In this document: positions 36,750-48,203 of the stretch, piece after piece
Position numbering within the stretch: position 1 is the first letter of the stretch
Layout of the letters: each line of letters begins with the position of its first letter
Origin: Blasia pusilla
Lineage: Eukaryota; Marchantiophyta; Marchantiopsida; Blasiales
Reading direction: 5' to 3'
Assembly (NCBI GenBank): GCA_050084515.1
Contig: CM114273.1
Coordinates: forward strand, 5,890,001-5,954,000
Length of the DNA: 64,000 bases
The notes under the pieces: model-generated
Databases searched by the model: none
What the model saw: only the letters and a program-made list of their open reading frames with translations
Told to the model about the DNA's origin: nothing
Position numbers and translations under genes: made by a program

Positions 36750-39700
36750 TCAGTTCAGTCCTTCCCTCTCAGCAATGAATTGGATGGCCTCTTCGACATC
36801 CTCTACCACTTTATCCGCCAAGTACAAGCTGGTTCCAGGCTGCCCTTCACGATAGCATCCGGTGCGGGTCATGATTGCAAACCATGGGATTCCTGCAGAC
36901 TTAGCACCTTGAATATCTGTGAAAGGATTGTCACCTATCATGTATATTGTCTTCAAAGAGGACAGTTTTGAAGGAGGATCTGTCAAAACTCTCTCCTTTG
37001 ACTCTAGGGGAGATGGAGGAGGAGGAGGAGGAGACAGCCTTCTCACTTGTTCTACGGCTGTTTGGGTTGAGCTAAGAGACACCTCCTCAAATAACTGTTG
37101 CAGCACATGCTGAGCATGCTTGTAAACTGTTTGCTGTGGTTTGCCATATGATACATACTGCATGGGAGCGAGTGGCAAGCGATTGTAAATGATCTCTAGA
37201 GCCAATCGGAATGCTCCCATCCCAAGTCGGGGAAGCCGGAAAGTCGATTGATACTCCAAGTCATCCGCGGCGAAGTATATAGGAGTCTGAGCTGGTCCTT
37301 TCTCTATTCCTGGGTTTCCATCAGACCGCAATACATCACAGATAACCTGGAATGAATGAAGACAATGCCAGAACAGAGTTAATTGGCTGCACAATGTGAG
37401 TCTATGGAATCAAAGCACTTTGACATTAGAGTACAAGGTACACAGCGGAACACATTTTCTGTAACTATCACTGTCAGTAAAAACGTGTTCATGGATGCAT
37501 GCATCAGAAGAAAATGTTTCAGCTCTATGAATTCTTGATTCTGTTGGTCAAACTGTGGATCTTGTGAATAATCAGAAATGGATGTAATCCTCACAATCCA
37601 TGCCAGTGATGGACTTATCCTGGACATGAAGCTTCTGGTCCACTATATTTAATTAGTTCTTACTGTGTATATAGTCACACCTTGCTTATCCAGGAACACA
37701 GAACATCTGTGAAAGATTCATCTGAATGAATCAGTTTGATTGTCCTTCGAGTCGAGAGTCTGAGAAGATTTGAGAGAACGAGGAGAAGACGAACATGTTC
37801 AGTAGCAGCCGATTACAGAGTTTCATAGAGCCATGATAAAGGGGATGAGAACATACTTGTATATCTCGACTCCAATCAATTGGGTCGCTCACAACAAATA
37901 CCGCTGCTATCTGTGAATTGCGATAGGGTGTTTCCTTCTTAGTCACTGGTTGATACCAAGGTTTGAAGCGACCCAGTCCGTCTATGTCATCAAACTCACG
38001 CACATATGAGTCCATATGCACCACCTGTCTGCAAGCACAATTGGAAGCAGTGTTGCAGTGCATAGATTGGAGAGATGGATCTTTTGGTCTTCAACTGAGC
38101 CATCAGTAAAAAAGAGTAGCCCAAGAAAACCTGAGTAATTACAATCACAAATGAGGGCAGTGGTTGGACTTACTGGAAACCATAGCTTTTCATAACCACA
38201 TCTGGTTCACCCTTACCAACAGCCAGAACTCTCTTAGTCCCAAATCTGAAGGAAACAAAAGTGTAATAATATGCTGTCACTACATGCTTGAGTTCTCCAA
38301 ACCATCTGAATTCTTTTGCTTTAGGCCGAAACGCACTCACTTCAAAAACACCAGAAGGTAGACTTAATTGATCTCTGATTCACAAAACAAAACCAAAAAT
38401 TCATAGACGATGGGCTCACACCGATCAACGAGCGCTTTGAACGGAGTGTGCCCAAGTATAACCTGTGAGTTTCATCAGAATGGACCTGTTTTAGGAAGCA
38501 GCACAAGCAAACCATATAGCAAGAGGCAACTCAAACAAATATCTCATCTGTGTGTCTCATCCAACACTCCATTCGTAAGCCCAAGCTCAGAACACAGAGG
38601 GCCCTGCAGCAACTGCAGCCTGCCAGCCACCAGGTCTGATATTCTGTCAACTGCTCGTCAATGAAATGATTGCATCCATAACGTTCTATTGATGTTAGAT
38701 GGTTCACTTCCTCCAACACGGATACATTTGCTGAGAGAACTCATGCAACCTTTCATTCCCTCGCCTGTTACCTGCTCGGATATAACAGGCACATCGAGCT
38801 GCTTGCTGAGTTCTACTGCTCTAGCAGCCTCCGTCGACCCTCCACCTGCTTGGCATCAGCACAAATACCCGAGGGCAGGGAAACACCCGCAAGATCAATG
38901 GATTCCATCAGAAGAATGTTCTTCACTCTGCCATGCGTTCTAGGGACTGAACAATACAGGTCAATCTGAGATGGCCACTTCTAAAAGAAACTGATCTCGT
39001 TGCAAGATATAATGCACAGTCAATTCATACATCTGTGGGACAATTCTTATCTGCCGCTCAGAAGTTCGTGTGTCCTTTGCACCGAGTCTCCACGGAAATG
39101 CCAGCCATTTGCTCATTGAATCTCTACCAGCAAGTCGGAAATGCGAAGTGCATGAATCTTGCACTCTGACTTGCCAAATACGTGCAGTAGAGCATATCAA
39201 CATGCCTATCAGCTCGCCATGAAACCATTTCGTTGGACCGGTCAGTCGTCTGGATCGGGCGGGATGGAATAACTCACCATTGGTAAGGAAAATGTATGGT
39301 ACTCGGAGTTGAGCTGTGAAGACAGTTTAGAACGACAATTAGAACATATGTTACTACAAACATCTATCACATCTGTTACACACATCGCAAGAAATGGAAA
39401 GGGTAAATCTCGGCAAACTGTCTCTAATTGTTCCTGTCATGGGATGAAAGCGCAGAGATTTAGTATTTGGATGGTAGCATGCGGAGATCAGATTCAGCCG
39501 GTCGTTCTATCTTCTTACCAGGATTTGAGGGATCGTCATACAGCCGACGAAGAGCTCCGGGAGCACCTCCGATCGGTTTGCCTCCCCGTAAGAGAACGCC
39601 ATCGATATCAAATGCAATTCCAAAGCTGGAAAAGCAATGCCAACCGCTTTAGTGCGAGTGCGTCTGGAGACGCGGAATCACCTGTTCTGTCTATCTGCCT

Positions 39701-40068
39701 CTCAAACCTTACAGCACTTCCAGATCACGCCAGAATATCGTCTCGTCTGGATGGATCGACTATCCGTTTGGAGAGCATGAAAGTCCAGCAGAGAGGAATC
39801 ACTCTGTACGGATTTGCGTTGCGGTTCGAGGGTCTTCGGCAGACGATCCAAAACAAGGCACCAAAGCAAACTGTCTTCCACTAATTTACGTGTTACCTAT
39901 CCCTGTGGAAAGTGACGAGGACAGGCATCTGAATACTTGTTCTAACCTTGGAGGACCGGCCTGATTTGTGAGCTTTCGCTGGAATCTCCAAGAGCTTCTT
40001 TCTCCAGTTCTTAGAAGTTCGCTGTGCCGATAGATCTTTCTATAGACGAGCTGCAGTACCGTGGCCAT
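36750..40068 (-). CDS. HAD-superfamily hydrolase, HDHD5/CECR5-like
   Basis: Eight exons, all GT-AG: 39947-40068, 39519-39625, 39278-39313, 38772-38845, 38422-38462, 38174-38245, 37857-38028 and 36750-37346. They sum to 1221 nt, exactly 406 codons plus stop. The N-terminus (MATVLQLVYRKIYRHSELLR...) is basic and lacks acidic residues at first, like a mitochondrial presequence. HAD motif I is FDIDGVLLRGG (Asp 47 and 49). The C-terminal motif is MIGDNPFTDIQGAK (~344-357). Other family landmarks are YIFLTNGGG, AVGKGEPDVVM, FVVSDPIDWSRDIQ and SYGKPQQTVYKHAQ. These match class IIA HAD proteins related to human HDHD5 and yeast YKR070W, proteins of mitochondrial association with unsettled substrate. 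A Pro-rich insert (SPPPPPPSP) precedes the last motif. Exon 1 was chosen because its phase and sequence join exon 2 perfectly. Confidence 0.92.
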
Positions 40069-40355
40069 AGGCTCCTCGATTTCAAAATCACCTTCAGGTT
40101 CCCTCAGCGCAATCGGCCTCAGATGTACATATCAACAGTTGGATATGTCCCTTCTCTCCGAGTCTCTGACATTGCCCTACAGAAACCATACAGTCCTCTA
40201 TGCGATTGTCCTTAAGAATCTTTACGCTTACCCTAAATCAGATCTGTAAGCGCATAAGAGCGATGGATGGTGGGTTAAATCACGTCTCCTACTGCACCGG
40301 ATCGGTCGATGCCTGGCGTGAGTGAACTGCTGAACTATACAGTAGGCTCATCTCA

Positions 40356-40754
40356 CTAAAGCTGAACGACATGGTGTCGCAAATTAGGACGAATCCCCAG
40401 TTTCCATAAGAGACTCTCCACAGATAAAGTCAACACTTCTTGCTGCACAGTTTCCCTATGATCGCGAGGAGACTTCAAGCCAAACCAGTGTCCATTGCCA
40501 CTCTGCGGTGTTTCTGAACGTCGACTAGAAGAGCTTCCAGTGGAGCTGAAACATCGGGAACGAATCTCAGTTGGAGCGGAATCAGTTTGGGAATCGGTAG
40601 AACCCAAGCTTTCGTCTCGATAGAATGGAAGTGACAGCAACTGAGTTCCTGCAGCCCTAGATTGACGTAGCCGTTTTGGATCCCTCGTCTCCCGGAGGAA
40701 CGCGAGTATCGAAGCAGAAGTGGAGAGCTGCAGTTTGTGGATCAGTGATTATCA
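40356..40754 (-). other. Unassigned 130-codon open frame, Ser/Arg-rich
   Basis: The frame runs from a plausible acceptor (CTGCAG at ~40732) to a stop near 40356 without an ATG. It encodes LAFLRETRDPKRLRQSRAAG, RSRCFSSTGSSSSRRSE and WFGLKSPRDHRETVQQEV. It lies between two minus-strand genes, 288 bases upstream of the HAD start. It could be an alternative first exon region, a terminal exon of an unseen gene or chance. I do not recognise it. Confidence 0.3.
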
Positions 40755-41470
40755 GATCTAGTGGGGTTCAGCATCTGCTAAGCAATCCATACCAAGAGCC
40801 CAAGATTATTCTCGATCGAAGGAGTAGGCACATAATTGAGTAGACTTGAGCTATCACACTATGTCATATTTCCTTTCACCAGCTTAAGGAAACATCCAAC
40901 TTTACCCGGTTCACACAAATATAAAGCATGCTTTCTTGTCACAACTGATAACACTTCTTGATAGCAAAGAAATGACGAGACGTCTTTCCAACATTTTCAC
41001 AAGAACTCGAGAATTGTTTATTTCACAAATTCTCACAACTTTAGTCCCAATAGACAATAGAAACGAGGGATCCATTGGACATGGGCTTGCTGCCACCACC
41101 AATCTCGAAGACTTTGCTGTAAATGATCAGATTCTGTAGCTTCAAATGGATATTCAACTTCATTACAAAATAGATAGCCGTTGATCGAAAGCTACAGACG
41201 AGGCCCGACATTATCAAAAAGAAGGTTGGCTTAGGACTGTGGCCTGGCCATATACTACTACTAAGAATCTCTGAAAACTCTTACAAACTGTTGGTAACTT
41301 CCTGTGTTTCCAAGAAATCTGTCGAAAGTTGGACATGTGAAGATTCAGTGAGGAAGAAGTCCAGCACCTATCTGTCCTAAGATAGAGTCTGACCTCCTGA
41401 CCAGTGAACTGATACATGAATGTGCGGAACAGCAGCAGACTACAATTGACACAAGGAGATATATATACAT

Positions 41471-43567
41471 CTATTTAACACGACGCTCTCCTTGTTCTTG
41501 TCCAAGACCAATCGATCTCCTCACATTCTGGATACCTCTTGGATCTGCAGTTACAAGGGTGCAGCACGTTACTCTAGGCAGTGATAAACAGGCCAAAAGA
41601 GAACCATTTGATTCAGAATGAATTTGAAATTCTTGAGTGGATAGCAAGTGACTTAGCTATATGCCGAGAACAACTCAGTATAAACCCAAAAGCAAATGAA
41701 GATGTTGCTTTTCAGCTTACCGAAAAACTGAGTGAAAATACGGGTTAAGAACCCAAAGTTGTGAGCCAGTGTGTTGGCCATTTGTGGTGGGAGCGGCTTA
41801 AACAATGTGTCGAAGCTGAAAACCCTTTTGATAAACTATCAACATACAAGAGACAGTGTTAGTTCACTTCTCAGAGAATCCAGCATATGACGCATTGCCT
41901 TGTCTCACGCTCCCAACCGACCAAAACCAAGTCTAACCATGAGAAGGAATTGAAAACATTTTGCAACCAACTTTATTCATTGTCATTTTATTTGTGTGTG
42001 GACTAGCATATGAATCTAAACTGGCAAATGAATTTTCTTTATTCGTAGTTATTATAAGACGTGTGGCACCTTTTTTTTGGCTACCTACCTGGTAGCAAAG
42101 CTGCATCTTGAACTAATTGGACATCTCGAGGAGATATGAGCTAACCGACTTAAAATGAGTGAACTCTTTCATTGAGCACTTCTAGAGAGAGGCCAGAAAG
42201 GAGTGGGTTCAGATAGCCAACATTCATCACTGCAAAGAAGGGTTAGCTAAAGGCTATTTCGCAAGTCTCAGAGTCACAGGAGTTCTTCGACTCGTGACGC
42301 AGTGAACTGCGCCCAAAGAGAAATCCTCTCCTATTTGCTTGATGGGAAGAAATTCTCTCGGCTTCATTAATAACACCAATGGAATGAATCACAAGTAAAG
42401 GTCATATTCTTTCCCCCATGGAGTTTCGTTTCTAAAACCCAACCCAATTGTGTGTCCATCCAGCCACTATGTTTATCTGGGTCTTGGCTAAATTTGTGGG
42501 GTCCCATGACCTTCCAAAACAACTGTGACCGTCTGACAGAGTTCAAACCTTTTTTGTGAGGATCTCTCCACGCATTAAATCCTCACCTTTCCCCTCTATT
42601 CGTCTAGCTCACACAACCCTTATCTGATTGCTTAATGAAATCATCGCCAAGTCAGAGCCGGATCATGAATCCAATAGCTTATAACTTAAAGCCATCCCAC
42701 CGTATAAAGTCTCCTGCTAGAATTCATTTTTTTAGACACATCCCAACTGCTAGCAAAGTCTATCAACACATTTACGGTCGAAACCCTGTTCGACGCCTTT
42801 CTTGGTGCAAACATAGAGCAGGCCTAAACCCTCCAGTCAACAAAGCGAGCGGCGGGTGGTTTCATAACCTTACGCTGAAGAATTCAACGAAGTGTGCTAC
42901 AAGGAGCACTTTATCTACCATTCGCAATTTGGAAACTCTAAGAGATTGAATACTGACGGTGGCCGAGAAACCAGGACACTGTACGCTCTTCCGTAACAAT
43001 GCGTGAGGCACACTAGATGAAAATGGTTGGAGAAAAGAATTCTATTGACGGCCATGCCCATTCTAAACTCACGGGAAACGCTCACGGAAGACGAGAATGC
43101 CAAGCTTACAAATCGAGGGGATTTCTCCTTCTCTGATGACCTAACAATGGTCTCCGGATTGCGTTGGAAGAAGCGCAAAGGTATTTCCCACAGATACACC
43201 ACTCACGTAAAAGAGGAATTCCACAAGGGCGGGACACGCTCCGGGTTGCGATGCAGAAGAATTCAAAGCGATAATGTCATAAAGTTCCGCACACCTGGAA
43301 ATTTCGTTGGAAGGACATCTTCAGCTGTGGGTCGAGCTCAAACATGCTATCCTTCTCCGGCTCAGACCTCAGACCCGCTCCAGCAGGCGGCGCATACATC
43401 ATCTTCCCCTTGCCGCCGGGATCATTAGTCGCCCTCATCGCCAAACTGCTGTGCTTCAGCTCCTTGGGCTTCGCCGGCTGCCGCCATGGAGGCACCGAGC
43501 TGCTACTGCCGCCCTTCTCCTCATCCTTCCCTACCCCCTTTTGCCTCCATGGATTACCTCTCGGCAT
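41471..43567 (-). CDS. Small conserved plant protein of unknown function (153 aa)
   Basis: Three exons: 43295-43567, 41721-41835 and 41471-41544, summing to 462 nt, i.e. 153 codons plus stop. An in-frame TGA lies upstream of the ATG, and the first ATG gives MPRGNPWRQKGVGKDEEK. The middle holds VPPWRQPAKPKELK, NDPGGKGKMMYAPPAGAG, RSEPEKDSMFELDPQLK. Then FIKRVFSFDTLFKPLPPQMA, FGFLTRIFTQFFDPRGIQ and a basic tail GQEQGERRVK. I recall a plant family with almost the same conserved core (FELDPQL...RNF...VFSIDT-VKPLPPAMAYN...FFTRIFTQFFDP-GI), lacking a known role; this is memory, not a search. Intron 1 is long (1459 bp). No membrane segment is evident; the protein is basic and probably soluble. Confidence 0.85.
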
Positions 43568-43875
43568 AATTCCCGCCCTCCAATTCACTCTCCCGTCCAA
43601 ACCAAAACCGAAATCGAAACCGAATCCAAATCCAAATCCCAATCCCTCCTCTTGTCCTCAAACCCTCACCTCTCAAAGATTAGCACCTGCATTTCCGCAG
43701 TTCAAACTCGGACTACAGAGGCTCAAGACGTCGAAGGGTTGCTGCCAATACTCTACGCCACCGACCGACGCGCTGCTGATAAGCATGGACTGCCCAAGCA
43801 CGCACTTCCCATACGGATTCGGATGATTCCCCCGTCTCTATGGCTTCGGCCGCGGAGATAAGGTCGCGAAATGGG

Positions 43876-44472
43876 CGACGGGTGTGACAGCGCAGAGGAT
43901 CTGTGGCGGTGACGAGGTTGAGTGAGGCTAAACTGACCCCGTTCTAAACTGGCCCGACCGGTAAACTGACCACGTTTTTAATACTCCGTGAGAATGTACG
44001 GAATATGTTGGAAGATTTTTCATGAAATGATATGTTTGAATGAAAGAATTGGGAGGGAGGAATTGTTTGAATTAAGTGGGAAACTTGATAAAATTATAAA
44101 TGTAGAAACCAGTTTTCACGAAAAAAATTGGTAGAACTATTCTCACATTTGAAAATATAGGACACTTGTGGAGGACGCGTGGATAGGTTAGACGGAGAGA
44201 AAAAAACAGGGAATGCTTGCACGGGCCATGAAAGGACGTGTCATTTAATTAGAAGTAGAATGCATTGTGTTATAAAAAGCAAATGTCAAAAGAGGACAAA
44301 GAAAGGTGACTACATTCCTAGAAGGGGAGGAGGCAAGAAATGCAAAAAGGAACTAAAAAGAAAATGGCAACAAACCAACATAGAAACCAACTCAACAAGT
44401 TACAAGTTACTTCACTAACAATTTGAAACAAATTTGACACAAACACTAGTGGTTGGTCAAACGTGAATGGAC
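43876..44472. repeat. Tandem duplication, copy 1 (diverged)
   Basis: It starts ACGGGTGTGACAGCGCAGAG, and continues with GAGGTTGAGTGAGGCTAAAC and ACGCGTGGATAGGTTAGACG, ending GGTTGGTCAAACGTGAATGG. Copy 2 follows head to tail. It begins about 309 bases upstream of the ATG of the 153-aa gene, so it may overlap that gene's promoter. Confidence 0.8.
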
Positions 44473-45020
44473 AAACGGGTGTGACATGCAGAGGACCTGT
44501 GGCTGTGACGAGGTTGAGTGAGGCTAAACTGACCCTGCTCCAAACTCGCCCGATCGGTAAATTGACCAAGTTTTTAATAGTCCGTGAGAATGCACAAAAT
44601 ATGTTTGAATGAAAGAATTGGGAGGGAGGAATCCTTTGAATTAATAAGGAAACTTGATACAATTATAAATGCAGAAACCAATTTTCATGAAAAAATTTGG
44701 TAGAACTATTTTCACATTTGGAAATATAGGAAACTTGTGTAGGACGCGTGGATAGGTTAGACGGAGAGAGAGAAAAATCGTGTCGTAAAAGGACATGTCA
44801 TTTCACTAGAAGTAGAATCCATTGTATTATAAAAAAAAAAAAAACCTCAAAAGAGGACAAAGAAAGGTAACTCCATCCTCGGAAGGGAAGAAGGCAATAA
44901 ATGCAAAAAGGAACTAAAAAGAAAATGGCAACAAATCAACTCAACAAGTTATGTGATTGATAGTTTGAAACAAATATGACACAAACGTTAGTGGTTGGTC
45001 AAACGTGAATGGATGATGAG
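44473..45020. repeat. Tandem duplication, copy 2 (diverged)
   Basis: The same landmarks as copy 1 in the same order, with about 10% differences by eye and several small deletions. Both copies carry GGATAGGTTAGACGGAGAGA, also found in shorter form near 6370. Confidence 0.8.
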
Positions 45021-47031
45021 GTAAGTGGCAATGGATCATTTTGGCTCCATGGATCAACATTAATTCTTATGCACGTTGTAATGCCACCAAGATGCATTGA
45101 TGAAAATGAGTAGTGATAATGTAGAGAGGACGACTATGAGAAGGGATATATTGTTGATTTTTATGGAATGGTGAGCACATGTTTTCAAGAAAGTATCAAA
45201 GACCAAAACTTTCTACTACAAAGGGAATAAATCCATTGATCGCATGTCCCACTGCATAACTTAGCTCTTTGATTTTCGCAGATGCATCGTCTGTGGAACC
45301 TTTAGTGTGTGCAACTTGATGCATCAAGTCAAAACATGTTGGATCAACAACCACCACATCATCCAATAGACGAAAGCCAACTTAAGACATAATAAGATCA
45401 ACTCTTCAATGAGGGCTTCCTTATGTAGTAGAAGGTAGGACATGTAACCTCTCTTGCCTAATGGTGTATGTTGGAGTATGAGCCACAAATGCTAGTGCCT
45501 CTCTGATCTTATCATGAATCATTGTTCGGTCTCCACCATATGCATATCAAAGAATATGGATACTCTTTGCATCAATAGACTCCATGCACACATAATTCAA
45601 CATACCTAGAAAAGAAGGATGAGGAAGTCCAAGACATAATTGTGGAGTTGTCGAAAACATGCTTCATGGAAGAAACAAATGGAAGAAAAAGAGGATTTCC
45701 AATAGATTGTGCCTCCATTTCTTAACTCGCACATGGACGTAAATAAGCTCGAATAATATCTTAGAGAGAATGTTGGAAAATTTAATATGGTACAAATCCT
45801 AGGAGATAAGCTCTTGAAGTTGATCAAATCCTTCTATTAGAAACTAGTTTGAAAGTAGGTAGAATTGAAGAAAATAGAACCCTTACATTTCCTCAATGGT
45901 TGGATGATTTTGATCCATCTCACACATAAAATAGAGCTATCATCTAATAGTCATCCACTTTTCAATTACCAATAGAATAACAATGTCCTTTTTTTTAAAT
46001 GGTTAATCCATAGAATTAGAAAGCAACCAAGAAATCCTCACATCCACTACTTAAGGTTTCAAAACTTTAGGATTTGCTATAAATCATACTAGTAAGATGT
46101 CTATACAATGTATATAGACTAAATTAGTCATTGAGATTAAAAGATGTTATTCAAATTGAGAAGAATTTTAGAAGAGTGCTTTAATATGTAGGTCTCTTTC
46201 ATACCACCCATTTTGCCATATGTCATGCAACCAAAATGTTTGGTTTGTTGCATATCATAGAATCACATTTTGAAAAGTGAAAAAAATTGTGCTCTTCTAA
46301 TGTAGATTATGAGATTTTTTTCCAATTGCCTCAAAATATGAATCAACAGTTCTTCTTATAAATTAAATGTTAAATGGTACATTTTCTTCCAGAACTAAAT
46401 TGTTTGAGAATACCTTAAATGTCGCGACCCTCATAACCAAATGTACACCGATGTGAAACATCAAGACTCTAATAGACTTACACTAGGATGGATGCGTGTT
46501 GAAGAAGTCTCTTGAAGGAGACATGAGATGTGAGGCACGAACAAGGTTTAGCGTTTAACATATTCATGTTCATGACTTGGGGAAACCTGGATCAAACGTG
46601 AACCAAGAATTGAGAAGAGTCAAGTTTAAGAAGAGTGGGTTGCCAAAGAGGATGAGAACCGGAATTGAAACTTCACTAGCATTTGGGACTTTACTATATT
46701 CTAGGTCATAATGGCTAAAATCCATGTGCATTTGGGAAAAGTAAGATGAAGTTGGAAAGTTTAGGAAAAGCCAATTCCAACACTGCAAAGATACATGCAA
46801 ATGCATAATCAAACACCAAGAAACTGTCCAAAAACTATCAAAAGTGTAGTTGGGTTGAGAGCCAAAAGGAGCAGCCCGATGGGGACTTTTCCAAAGGTTG
46901 GAGAATCCCAGAAGTATATTGTACATATAAGGGGGAGGGTCTCAAAGGGTTCTTGGGACCCGAATTCTACATGGGGCGAACCAAGGGCACTGAATGGATT
47001 GGGAGGTTGACATTGGGGAATGAATACCAAG
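45021..47031. other. AT-rich intergenic DNA, no gene seen
   Basis: Short open frames without motifs. Nothing supports a gene. It ends at the 584-bp tandem duplication. Confidence 0.4.
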
Positions 47032-47615
47032 CCAAGTCCAAGGGAGTGAACTTCAGAGGTCACCCTTGAATGCCAACTCATGACTCATTTTTTGGGTCTC
47101 AATAAGAGACTCATCCAAGGTTCATTGGAAAACTGGGATTGCTAGGTGTGTGAGCATTGTTTTAGGTATTTGAACTATCTAGAAAGTCTATCCCAAATCT
47201 TGAAAGACTTGCCCATGTTGGGAAGTGAGGAGTCAGAACCTTGTAAGCTTAATATATGACCCAAGTTGAGAACTCTAGGAGTTGGAAGCCTTGTTGACTC
47301 AAACCAAGACTAATGAGAGTGTGTTTGGGTGCAGATCAACAAAGTGAGCGTGAGCTAGTGAACGTATGCTTCTGCAACATCTAAGATTGACATTCAACAT
47401 GAGTAGGGGTATGACATTAAGATTCTATCTTTATAGGATCAATATAAATGATGCAAAACCAAATTTACTTAGCTTGCGTGATGTATTAGGCCAAGGGGAG
47501 TCAAGCAACCCTTTGAAGTTTCATATAGAGGACTTATCTGTTTTCTCATTTTGGAGAAAGAGGGATTCCTTTTGATTTTTCACCTCCCTCTTGGACCACA
47601 TCCATCAAAATCTCA
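47032..47615. repeat. Perfect tandem duplication, unit 1 (584 bp)
   Basis: It begins CCAAGTCCAAGGGAGTGAAC and recurs with a constant 584-bp offset and no difference that I could see. The unit encloses a 69-codon ORF on the plus strand present identically in both units (47366-47575 and 47950-48159). Confidence 0.9.
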
Positions 47616-48203
47616 CCAAGTCCAAGGGAGTGAACTTCAGAGGTCACCCTTGAATGCCAACTCATGACTCATTTTTTGGGTCTCAATAAGAGACTCATCC
47701 AAGGTTCATTGGAAAACTGGGATTGCTAGGTGTGTGAGCATTGTTTTAGGTATTTGAACTATCTAGAAAGTCTATCCCAAATCTTGAAAGACTTGCCCAT
47801 GTTGGGAAGTGAGGAGTCAGAACCTTGTAAGCTTAATATATGACCCAAGTTGAGAACTCTAGGAGTTGGAAGCCTTGTTGACTCAAACCAAGACTAATGA
47901 GAGTGTGTTTGGGTGCAGATCAACAAAGTGAGCGTGAGCTAGTGAACGTATGCTTCTGCAACATCTAAGATTGACATTCAACATGAGTAGGGGTATGACA
48001 TTAAGATTCTATCTTTATAGGATCAATATAAATGATGCAAAACCAAATTTACTTAGCTTGCGTGATGTATTAGGCCAAGGGGAGTCAAGCAACCCTTTGA
48101 AGTTTCATATAGAGGACTTATCTGTTTTCTCATTTTGGAGAAAGAGGGATTCCTTTTGATTTTTCACCTCCCTCTTGGACCACATCCATCAAAATCTCAC
48201 CAA
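47616..48203. repeat. Perfect tandem duplication, unit 2
   Basis: The identical second unit; matching continues to 48203, four bases past one full period. The junction shows CCAA microhomology, as expected for slippage or unequal exchange between short direct repeats. Confidence 0.9.

Noticed and set aside
39309-39884. 191-codon plus-strand open frame
   Set aside because: It overlaps exons and an intron of the HAD gene on the other strand and has no recognisable motif.
43307-43861. Plus-strand frames of 160-184 codons
   Set aside because: They are antisense to the first exon of the 153-aa gene, whose exon phases and conserved motifs support the minus strand.
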